Source of the DNA: an uncultured Lachnospiraceae bacterium | Lineage (GTDB): Bacteria; Bacillota_A; Clostridia; Lachnospirales; Lachnospiraceae | NCBI GenBank assembly: GCA_905200565.1 | Contig: CAJKKX010000046.1 | Location: 1-10,037 of the forward strand | Direction: 5' to 3' | DNA: 10,037 bases | Shown here: piece by piece, positions 1 through 5,535 of the stretch | How positions within the stretch are numbered: position 1 is the stretch's first letter | Layout: each line of letters starts with the position of its first letter | Notes under the pieces: model-generated | The model's input: only the letters and a program-made list of their open reading frames with translations | The model's database searches: none | What the model was told of the DNA's origin: nothing | Program-made: the position numbers and the translations under genes

Positions 1-1
1 T

Positions 2-85
2 CATGTTGTACGGGAGCCAGAGATGGATCTTTTTTTCGTGGGAGAAAGGCAGGTTGTTTCATCCGCATGGAGTGGTCTCTTTTAA
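2..85 (+). CDS. Possible 3' end of an upstream gene, product unknown
   Basis: An open frame enters from the left edge and stops with TAA at 83-85, giving 27 residues that end in WSGLF. I do not recognise the peptide. The only support is position: a rho-independent terminator begins about 33 bases after this stop, which fits the end of a transcription unit. Two other plus-strand frames are also open here. One stops at 112-114 and the other at 144-146, inside the terminator stem, so the frame choice is weak. It could equally be non-coding. Confidence 0.2.
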   Translation, partial: HVVREPEMDLFFVGERQVVSSAWSGLF

Positions 86-117
86 GAGGCAGTCAAGTAT
101 CAAAGGTTGCTTAGACA

Positions 118-157
118 CCGCCTATAGGCGGCACCGAAAAGTGCCATGATTTTTTTC
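118..157 (+). terminator. Rho-independent terminator with an overlapping palindrome
   Basis: GGCAC (130-134) pairs with GTGCC (141-145) around the loop CGAAAA, followed by ATGA and seven T residues (150-156). This is the classic intrinsic terminator shape and is common in Clostridia. The perfect 14-base palindrome CCGCCTATAGGCGG (118-131) shares its last two G residues with the start of the terminator stem, so the two hairpins cannot both form completely. It probably ends transcription arriving from the left edge. Confidence 0.65.
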
Positions 158-240
158 TTTGACTGGGACATGTAAGGGAGAGAGTGGAAATTAAAATAGA
201 GTAAGCACCTTTGGGTATATACTGCATAACAAAGTGAGAC

Positions 241-269
241 TTCATTCGGGGTCTTGCCTGACTTATAAT
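241..269 (+). promoter_or_regulatory. Weak promoter candidate
   Basis: A perfect TATAAT lies at 264-269. The hexamer 17 bases upstream is TTCATT (241-246), a poor match to TTGACA. If used, it would read through the MATE remnant into the esterase gene, which has no obvious promoter in the 39 bases directly upstream of it. Apart from this and an inverted repeat at 302-323, I see nothing in 158-292. Confidence 0.25.
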
Positions 270-292
270 AAAAGGAAAAGAGAATCACATAG

Positions 293-598
293 AAATATTT
301 ACAGCGGCTCTGCCTGGCCGCTGGGATGATTGGGGCAATACTGGTTAGCTTTGGCTTTATCCTCACACGCAATACTGTAATCCGTATTTTTACAGTTAAC
401 CCTGCAGAAATCGAGTATGCCATGGCAAGGTTACGGTACGCTATTCCCTTCCTGTTTTTGATAAGCACTTATGAAGTGGTTGGCTCTGCTTTAAGAGGAA
501 TGGGAAGGTCAACGCTTCCGGCAATCGTTATTTATTATTTTTTGCAGCGGAGAAAGCTGTTTGGAAAGGATTCGGAAAGATCAGCTCTGCCAGGATAA
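293..598 (+). pseudogene. MATE-family efflux transporter remnant
   Basis: The frame is open from 293, with the first ATG at 326, to a stop at 596-598. It encodes a hydrophobic helix, then IRIFTVNPAEIEYAMARL, a second helix, then GSALRGMGRSTLPAI. The order 'FT.dPe.i..a..RL - helix - ..G.lRGmG.s..P' is typical of the second half of MATE (multidrug and toxic compound extrusion) Na+- or H+-coupled exporters, which are usually about 450 residues with 12 helices. Only about 90-100 residues remain. The N-terminal half is absent, and after STLPAI the sequence passes into a short basic tail (YYFLQRRKLFGK) that resembles a MATE C-terminus, suggesting an internal deletion too. There is no convincing ribosome binding site before ATG 326. 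It should not be functional. The family call is fairly sure; the tail assignment is inference. Confidence 0.6.
302..323. repeat. Perfect 7-bp inverted repeat at the left end of the MATE remnant
   Basis: CAGCGGC (302-308) and GCCGCTG (317-323) are exact reverse complements separated by eight bases. It lies three bases before the first ATG of the transporter remnant and near the point where recognisable MATE sequence begins. It may be a chance hairpin or a scar of the truncation. It has no T-tract and is not a terminator. Confidence 0.3.
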
Positions 599-637
599 CC
601 CGGAGTATGGGAGGAAAATATAAGGAGGCATGAGACT

Positions 638-1684
638 ATGAAAAAGCACAGGATGCCGGCAATAATGCTGGCGTTGACGTTCATATTGGCAGGGGGGAAT
701 TCCAATAAGGCCGTGGGCAGTGCCGGTGAAACACCGGAAACCGGAGTGGAAGAAACCTCTGCTGACACAGAGATAACAGAAAGGGATGAGAAAACCGTGA
801 CAACGGCCACGCTTCCAAAAGAACTGGTACAGATACCGGAGGACTATTTTGAAGAATCTGATTATCCGGGCACGCTGGTGGAGCTGGAATACGATACCTA
901 TGAATCCATGGCATATGAAGAGCAGAGCCAAATGCTGCATAAGCGAGCAATCGTATATCTGCCTTATGACTATTCAGAGGAAGAAAAGTATAACGTATTC
1001 TATCTGATGCACGGAGGCTGGAGCGATGAGACGGTGTATCTTGGAACACCAGATCGTCCTGCTGCATTTAAGAATGTTCTGGACAATGGGATGGCAGATG
1101 GAGCGATTCAGCCCATGATCGTAGTGTGTCCTACCTACAATAATACCAGCCCGGATGACAGCGGAGATTACAGTTTGGCAATTCGGCTGACAGAGAATTA
1201 TCACAGGGAGCTGATGAATGATCTGATACCAGCAGTTGAGGGAACTTACAGCACCTATGCGGAGGATACGACGCCGGAAGGGATTCGGGCTTCAAGAGAT
1301 CACCGTGCTTTTGCCGGATTTTCCATGGGATCGGTGGCAACCTGGAGAACCTTTCAATATTGTCTGGACTATTTCCGTTATTTTATGCCGTCCAGCGGAA
1401 ATCTGACATCTGATGGAGAATATATGGCGTCCCTGGTAACGGATTCCGGGCATACATGGAGCGATTTCTTTATCTTTGCAGCATCCGGTACGGATGATTT
1501 TGCCTACGCCTCTTTCAAATATCAGATCGAAGCGATGGCCGATGTGAGTGACGGTACCTTTCGCTATGCCGATAATGAAAGAGATGGAAACCTGTATTTT
1601 TTGGAGCAGGAGGGCGGCACTCACAGTGGAGAGTACGCAATGGAATATTTCTACAATGGGCTGCTTTGGATATGGCAGTCATAA
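638..1684 (+). CDS. Exported alpha/beta-hydrolase esterase (CE1 / esterase D type)
   Basis: This 348-residue protein begins with a basic N-terminus and hydrophobic segment (residues 1-20), then an acidic, threonine-rich linker (about 25-60), then an alpha/beta-hydrolase domain. Visible elements are the oxyanion-side motif YLMHGGW (122-128), the nucleophile elbow GFSMG with Ser229, a GTDD motif with Asp286 or Asp287 as the acid, and His329 in GGTHSGEY near the C-terminus. This arrangement matches carbohydrate esterase family 1-like enzymes (feruloyl or acetylxylan esterases) and esterase D relatives, which remove acyl groups from plant polysaccharide side chains. The exact substrate cannot be read. 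ATG 638 is preceded by AAGGAGG (622-628) at nine bases. The signal region reads ILAGGNSNK, where a lipoprotein would have LAGC followed by G/N/S, so the lipid-anchor cysteine is missing and the protein may be secreted freely or held by its uncleaved helix. A nearby ATG at 630 leads only to a stop. Confidence is high for the fold, moderate for the family, low for the substrate. Confidence 0.88.
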   Translation: MKKHRMPAIMLALTFILAGGNSNKAVGSAGETPETGVEETSADTEITERDEKTVTTATLPKELVQIPEDYFEESDYPGTLVELEYDTYESMAYEEQSQMLHKRAIVYLPYDYSEEEKYNVFYLMHGGWSDETVYLGTPDRPAAFKNVLDNGMADGAIQPMIVVCPTYNNTSPDDSGDYSLAIRLTENYHRELMNDLIPAVEGTYSTYAEDTTPEGIRASRDHRAFAGFSMGSVATWRTFQYCLDYFRYFMPSSGNLTSDGEYMASLVTDSGHTWSDFFIFAASGTDDFAYASFKYQIEAMADVSDGTFRYADNERDGNLYFLEQEGGTHSGEYAMEYFYNGLLWIWQS

Positions 1685-1717
1685 AAAATAAAAAGCGTAC
1701 CTGGAAAGGAACGGCAC

Positions 1718-1737
1718 ATTTCTGCTGATTCAGAAAT
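1718..1737. repeat. 7-bp inverted repeat just upstream of the FMN reductase ribosome binding site
   Basis: ATTTCTG (1718-1724) and CAGAAAT (1731-1737) are perfect reverse complements around the loop CTGATT. The hairpin ends four bases before the GAGGGGG ribosome binding site (1741-1747). It is AT-rich and lacks a T-tract, so it is unlikely to terminate. It may be incidental. No other signal is visible between the esterase stop and ATG 1755. Confidence 0.3.
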
Positions 1738-1754
1738 TGAGAGGGGGAAAAGAA

Positions 1755-2225
1755 ATGAAGAACATATTATTTCTGACAACAACGCCAACTGTGGGAGGGA
1801 ATGGGGATGCTTTAATCAGCGCAGCGATGGAGGAAGCAAAGTCCAACGGAGCGGATGTACATATCGTTCATATCAGGGAAAAGCAGATTGGATTTTGCCA
1901 GGCCTGTTACGGTTGCGCGAAAACCGGTGTCTGCGTGCAGAAGGACGATTTCATGGACATTCTGCATCTGGCTCACGAAGCGGATGCCATTATTGCGGAA
2001 GCCCCGATATATTATAACTGTATGGCGGCACAGATGATGACCGTCATCAACCGGCTGTGCTGTACCTTCGCCTGCAAGACTTACCAGACCGGGCCGAAAA
2101 AGCGGGTCGGCATCTTCCTGACCTGCACCGGCTCGGAACCGGAGGAAATGAAACGGCTCGTGACCGGGCAGATTATCTGGAACGGGCAAAAGAAATTTCC
2201 TGTTGGGCAGCAGGGGTGTAGATAA
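1755..2225 (+). pseudogene. NAD(P)H-dependent FMN reductase / flavodoxin-family gene with internal deletion
   Basis: ATG 1755 follows GAGGGGG (1741-1747) and starts MKNILFLTTTP. The N-terminal part is a clear flavodoxin-fold oxidoreductase: a beta strand and phosphate-binding loop (TTTPTVGGNGDA, 8-19), a cysteine cluster C48-x2-C51-x2-C54-x5-C60, the APIYYN loop, and GPKKRVGIFLTCTGSEPEEMKR ending near residue 134. Beyond that the frame yields non-family sequence to TAA 2223-2225. The expected C-terminal helix is present in another frame: 2162-2221 reads DRADYLERAKEISCWAAGV then TAG. The simplest explanation is an internal deletion at about 2157-2162 that removed a few tens of codons and left the tail out of frame. 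Homologues are typically about 180-200 residues, against 156 here. Such enzymes transfer hydride to FMN or quinones in the cytoplasm. The aldo/keto reductase follows closely. The family call is strong. The truncated protein might be made but is probably inactive. Confidence 0.72.
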
Positions 2226-2253
2226 TCAAAAATAAAAGAATGGAGGAATCACT

Positions 2254-3099
2254 ATGCAGTATGTAACTTTGAACAATGGAATAAAAATGCCAATGGCAGG
2301 GATCGGGACCTTCCAGCTCAGCCCGGATGAAGCGGAGGCTTCCGTAACCAGTGCTCTGCAATGCGGTTATCGACTGATCGACACGGCAAATGCCTATGTG
2401 AATGAAAAAGCGGTTGGCCGCGCAATCAAGAAATCCGGCGTTGACCGCAAAGAGATTTTTCTGGAAACGAAGCTGTGGCCGTCCTTCTATGAACAGGCGG
2501 ATGCAGTGGAAAAGACGCTGGAGCGTCTGGATACTGATTACATTGATCTGCTGTTGATCCACCAGCCGGCCGGTAATTATGTGGCTGGGTATAAGATGAT
2601 GGAGAAAGCCTGCAAGGAAGGCAAAGTCCGGGCAATCGGTTTGTCCAATTTCACAGCCGCTCAGATTCAGGAGATCTTAGATATTTGCGAAGTGAGGCCT
2701 GCTATTTTGCAGACGGAGGTGCATCCTTATTCTCAGGAGCAGGAACTGAAAAAATTTCTGGAAAAAGAAAATATGGTCATTCAGGCGTGGTATCCCCTGG
2801 GGCATGGAGATAAGGCGTTGATGGAGGAACCGGTATTCTCCAGACTGGCCAGGAAATATGGAAAGAGCAACGCGCAGATCATTCTGCGCTGGCACATTCA
2901 GGCCGGAAATGTGGTCATTCCGGGGTCAAAGAATCCGGATCATATCCGTGCGAATTTCGATCTGTTTGATTTCAGCCTGGATGATGCGGAGATGGCGGAA
3001 ATCGCAGCGCTGAACAAAAATAAGCGCTACTATAAAAATTCCTGGCTCAAGCTGCAGGCTTATGCCAGAATGCGCCCGCCGGTAGACGAGCAGAAATAA
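2254..3099 (+). CDS. Aldo/keto reductase (diketogluconate reductase-like)
   Basis: This 281-residue protein is a full-length member of the aldo/keto reductase superfamily, cytosolic (alpha/beta)8-barrel enzymes that reduce aldehydes and ketones with NADPH. The catalytic tetrad is complete: Asp43 and Tyr48 in LIDTANAY, Lys73 in LETKLW and His103 in LLIHQP. The cofactor 2'-phosphate site is seen as IPGSKNPDHIRAN (222-234, with Lys226 and Arg232). GLSNF, the usual motif after the fifth strand, is also present. GGAGG (2242-2246) sits seven bases before ATG 2254. The gene begins 28 bases after the broken FMN reductase frame and was probably transcribed with it, and a hairpin terminator follows. 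The length and order match the 2,5-diketo-D-gluconate reductase / AKR5-like group, but the physiological substrate is not determinable. It appears intact, unlike two of its neighbours. Confidence 0.93.
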   Translation: MQYVTLNNGIKMPMAGIGTFQLSPDEAEASVTSALQCGYRLIDTANAYVNEKAVGRAIKKSGVDRKEIFLETKLWPSFYEQADAVEKTLERLDTDYIDLLLIHQPAGNYVAGYKMMEKACKEGKVRAIGLSNFTAAQIQEILDICEVRPAILQTEVHPYSQEQELKKFLEKENMVIQAWYPLGHGDKALMEEPVFSRLARKYGKSNAQIILRWHIQAGNVVIPGSKNPDHIRANFDLFDFSLDDAEMAEIAALNKNKRYYKNSWLKLQAYARMRPPVDEQK

Positions 3100-3125
3100 A
3101 AGCAGGATGCCTGAAAAACCAGATA

Positions 3126-3172
3126 TTGCCCGCTGCCCGGTTCTTGTAACTTTGGACGGCGGGTATTTTATA
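3126..3172 (+). terminator. Hairpin terminator after the aldo/keto reductase
   Basis: CCCGCTGCCC (3129-3138) pairs with GGACGGCGGG (3154-3163) with one C-A mismatch and one G-T pair, and the loop is 15 bases. The stem is followed by TATTTTATAT (3164-3173). The T-tract is interrupted and the loop is large, but the position, 26 bases after the stop codon, supports termination of the left-hand operon. Confidence 0.6.
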
Positions 3173-3264
3173 TAAAATTCTGAAACTCTCCCACGGACAT
3201 TTGATGAAGTAACCGCCTGCTCATACAGTATGCATATAGATTATACTATATTGCCGTTTCGGTA

Positions 3265-3294
3265 TTGTACTTTTTTTTCTTCCCGTTTTACAAT
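3265..3294 (+). promoter_or_regulatory. Predicted sigma-A promoter of the two-component operon
   Basis: TTGTAC (3265-3270) and TACAAT (3289-3294) are separated by 18 bases that include an eight-T run (3271-3278). A start site near 3301 would give a leader of about 95 bases before the response regulator. Just upstream, TGCCGTTTCGGTA (3252-3264) is an imperfect palindrome abutting the -35 hexamer and could be an operator. AGTAT (3227-3231) and ATACT (3243-3247) form another short inverted repeat. Otherwise I see nothing in the gap between 3173 and 3396 apart from a possible five-codon leader frame at 3322-3339. Confidence 0.5.
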
Positions 3295-3396
3295 AAATAT
3301 GAAAACAAGGAGCAAATTTCTGTGAGACAGTGGAAGTAATACCTGCAGCGGGGCTTTGATTTACGGAGAATATCAGAAAAAATGGGGGAAATGGAA

Positions 3397-4101
3397 ATGA
3401 AGCTGGCGATTGTTGAGGATGAAAAAGTATATGTGGACAAGCTGAGAGAATACCTGAATAAATATCAAAGGGAGTCCGCTGTTGAAGTGCGATCGGTCTG
3501 GTTTAGCGACGGCAGTGAGATAGCAGAGGATTACTCCGGTGACTATGATATTATTCTGATGGATATCCAGATGAAATTTATGGATGGAATATCTGCAGCC
3601 AGAAAGATCAGAGAAATGGACCAGGAAGTGATCATCATATTCATTACCAATATGACAAACTATGCGATCCGGGGCTATGAAGTAGATGCGATGGACTATA
3701 TTGTAAAACCGGTGGAATATTTTGCTTTTTCCCATAAGCTTGACAGAGCGGTAAAAAGAATCCGGAAAAAAGAGAAGCATTATATATCCATACCGATGGA
3801 AAATGGCGTGCGGAAAATGGACATCGCGGGGATCTATTACATTGAGAGCCATGGACATATGCTGCAGTACAAGACCGATGAAGGTGCATGGGAGTGCAGG
3901 GGAACGCTGCAGCAGATGGAAAGCCTGCTGATGCCATATGGTTTTTTCAGAAACAGTAAAAGCTATCTTGTGAATATACAGCATGTAGATGCGATCCGGG
4001 AAAACGAATGTATGGTGCAGGGAGAACGGCTTCCTGTCGGCAGGGCAAAGAAGAAGGAATTTATGCAGAAAATGCTATGCTATATGAGCGGGGAAATGTG
4101 A
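3397..4101 (+). CDS. LytTR-family response regulator (AgrA/LytR type)
   Basis: This DNA-binding response regulator is 234 residues from ATG 3397, which gives the typical MKLAIVEDE start and has GGGGGA (3384-3389) at a good distance. The in-frame ATG codons at 3382 and 3391 are less well placed. The receiver domain (1-120) has acidic Glu7/Asp8, phosphoacceptor Asp56 in ILMDIQM, Thr84 and Lys104 in the YIVKP motif. Residues about 128-234 form a LytTR DNA-binding domain: a strand-rich start, then IYYIESHGHMLQY, FFRNSKSYLVNIQHV and a final LPVGRAKKKEF, all characteristic. It should be phosphorylated by the adjoining kinase and bind short repeats upstream of target promoters. The stop codon overlaps the kinase start by one base (TGATG), indicating translational coupling. 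No bacteriocin, pheromone or AgrB-type gene is visible nearby. Targets may include the glycosidases downstream, which is inference from position. Confidence 0.93.
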   Translation: MKLAIVEDEKVYVDKLREYLNKYQRESAVEVRSVWFSDGSEIAEDYSGDYDIILMDIQMKFMDGISAARKIREMDQEVIIIFITNMTNYAIRGYEVDAMDYIVKPVEYFAFSHKLDRAVKRIRKKEKHYISIPMENGVRKMDIAGIYYIESHGHMLQYKTDEGAWECRGTLQQMESLLMPYGFFRNSKSYLVNIQHVDAIRENECMVQGERLPVGRAKKKEFMQKMLCYMSGEM

Positions 4102-5426
4102 TGATGGCGGCTGTCTATGCGGATATTCCAAGAATCCATACGGCATTGGCAGAATGGGCTGCCTGTATGGTCTATGTGCTGATCCTGGAGAAACGATTTT
4201 CAAAAAAACAGACGATTTTACTCAGTATGGGAGCATTGCTGTGCCAGATACTGGTGCTTGCGGCAACGGATGACGTACCTCTGATGTTCTGGATTCCCTG
4301 TATGCTTATAGCGGCCGGAGCTATGTATTTATTTTTATACTGCTGCTGCAGGATCACAATGTTTCAGGCAGCATATTGCTGTACAGCAGCTTTTATCATT
4401 GCGGAGTTTGAAGCATCCCTGGAGTGGCAGCTTTTCGCTTATCTGGACCTGGCAGGTGTCGGATTTTTGGGAATGGGAAGCTGTATCCTGATACTTACCT
4501 ATAGTGTGGTTTTTACTGCAGCGGTTCGATTAGAACAAGGGATATTAAAAAAAGAATACCTGGAGCATCTGTCGAAATGGGAACTGATTTCTACGGTTGC
4601 GCTTGTGGTACTGACCTTTGCGGCCAGCAATGTCCGTTTCCTTCTGTCAGATGCAGAGGCCGATGTTTCAGTGTGTCTTGACATTTTAAAGATGCGTACT
4701 CTGATCGATTTTTCCGGGCTGGCTGTTCTGTATGCGTTTCAAAGCAGGGTCAGTGAATATTTGTCAGAAAAAGAAATAGAAGCTATCCGAACCATGCTGA
4801 AAAGCCAGTATGACCAATATCGGAGCTATCAGGAGAGCATCGAATTGCTCCGTATTCAAAGACATGATCTGAAGCATCACATTGCAGTCCTCAGAGCTGA
4901 AACAAATGCAGAAAAACGTGAGGAATGGCTGGACCGGCTGGAGGAAGAGCTGAATGCAAGTGAGATCGCAGCGCCTACCGGAAACAGGGTGCTGGATATT
5001 ATGCTGACAGTGAAGCAGGGAGTGATAAAAAAGAACGGGATTCATTTTACCTGGGTGGCAGACGGTACGCTGCTTGATTTTATGCACGTGACGGATATCT
5101 GCACAATTTTGGGAAATGCCCTGGATAACGCGATAGAAAACGTTGTTATTCTGGATGATCCGAAAAAACGTCTGATACATTTATCCATATCTTTGAAAAA
5201 GGATTTTGTTTTTATCCAGATGCGTAATTACTGTGAACGGGAGCCTGACTGGGATGGGAAAGGAAGCATCCGCACCACAAAAGCGGATAAAGAAAATCAC
5301 GGTTATGGGATCAGGAGCATTCGATATACAGTAGAAAAGTATGGAGGGAGTACCCAGGTCAGCTGGAAGGATGAATGGTTTGAACTGGGGCTGCTGATTC
5401 CCAGACCTGCAGGTTGGGACAAATAG
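4101..5426 (+). CDS. GHKL sensor histidine kinase (AgrC-like, HPK10 type)
   Basis: From ATG 4101 (or the adjacent ATG 4104) the protein has 441 residues. GGGG (4090-4093), inside the end of the regulator gene, serves as ribosome binding site. Residues about 12-215 are hydrophobic and hold six or seven membrane helices with no sizeable extracellular domain, as in peptide-sensing AgrC-like kinases. A helical linker (about 215-250) leads to the phosphorylation site IQRHDLKHH with His255. The GHKL ATPase domain shows the N-box ILGNALDNAIEN (Asn339, Asn343) and a single G-box NHGYGIRSI (400-406) before GGSTQVSW. It would autophosphorylate on His255 and pass phosphate to Asp56 of the regulator. The signal is unknown: AgrC relatives bind cyclic peptides, but no AgrD/AgrB pair is in view. 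A longer frame from ATG 4008 lies inside the regulator gene and is not the start. Confidence 0.92.
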   Translation: MMAAVYADIPRIHTALAEWAACMVYVLILEKRFSKKQTILLSMGALLCQILVLAATDDVPLMFWIPCMLIAAGAMYLFLYCCCRITMFQAAYCCTAAFIIAEFEASLEWQLFAYLDLAGVGFLGMGSCILILTYSVVFTAAVRLEQGILKKEYLEHLSKWELISTVALVVLTFAASNVRFLLSDAEADVSVCLDILKMRTLIDFSGLAVLYAFQSRVSEYLSEKEIEAIRTMLKSQYDQYRSYQESIELLRIQRHDLKHHIAVLRAETNAEKREEWLDRLEEELNASEIAAPTGNRVLDIMLTVKQGVIKKNGIHFTWVADGTLLDFMHVTDICTILGNALDNAIENVVILDDPKKRLIHLSISLKKDFVFIQMRNYCEREPDWDGKGSIRTTKADKENHGYGIRSIRYTVEKYGGSTQVSWKDEWFELGLLIPRPAGWDK

Positions 5427-5465
5427 CTGCATGTTGTGCCAAAAACGAGCACCGTAAAATAATTA

Positions 5466-5474
5466 TGATACAAT
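5466..5474 (+). promoter_or_regulatory. Extended -10 promoter candidate for the glycosidase genes
   Basis: TGATACAAT (5466-5474) is an extended -10 element (TG-N-TACAAT) 62 bases before the first glycosidase start. No good -35 hexamer lies 16-18 bases upstream, as expected of a promoter that needs an activator. The upstream stretch 5434-5453 contains GTGC (5436-5439) and GCAC (5448-5451), an inverted repeat flanking CAAAAACGA that could be a binding site. No terminator separates the kinase gene from the glycosidase, so read-through is also possible. Confidence 0.4.
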
Positions 5475-5535
5475 GATAATACAAAGAAATGAAACGGCCG
5501 TACATTTAGAAAATTGAGAAAAGGGAGAAGAAAAA

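Noticed and set aside
100..468. 122-codon minus-strand open frame across the terminator and the MATE remnant
   Set aside because: It runs through a terminator hairpin and the antisense of transporter sequence. No domain is recognisable.
1737..1754. TTG start for the FMN reductase frame
   Set aside because: It would use the ribosome binding site itself as coding sequence. ATG 1755 follows GAGGGGG at seven bases and gives the normal MKNILFL start of the family.
3299..3325. Eight-codon ATG frame right after the -10 element
   Set aside because: It would begin at or before the predicted transcription start and has no ribosome binding site, so translation is unlikely.
3373..3984. 203-codon minus-strand open frame opposite the response regulator
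   Set aside because: The plus strand encodes a complete receiver-LytTR protein with all key residues. The reverse frame shows no family motif and no ribosome binding site of note.
4008..4100. Upstream in-frame ATG for the histidine kinase
   Set aside because: It would place 31 extra residues inside the regulator's LytTR domain and has no ribosome binding site. ATG 4101 overlaps the regulator stop in the usual coupled manner.
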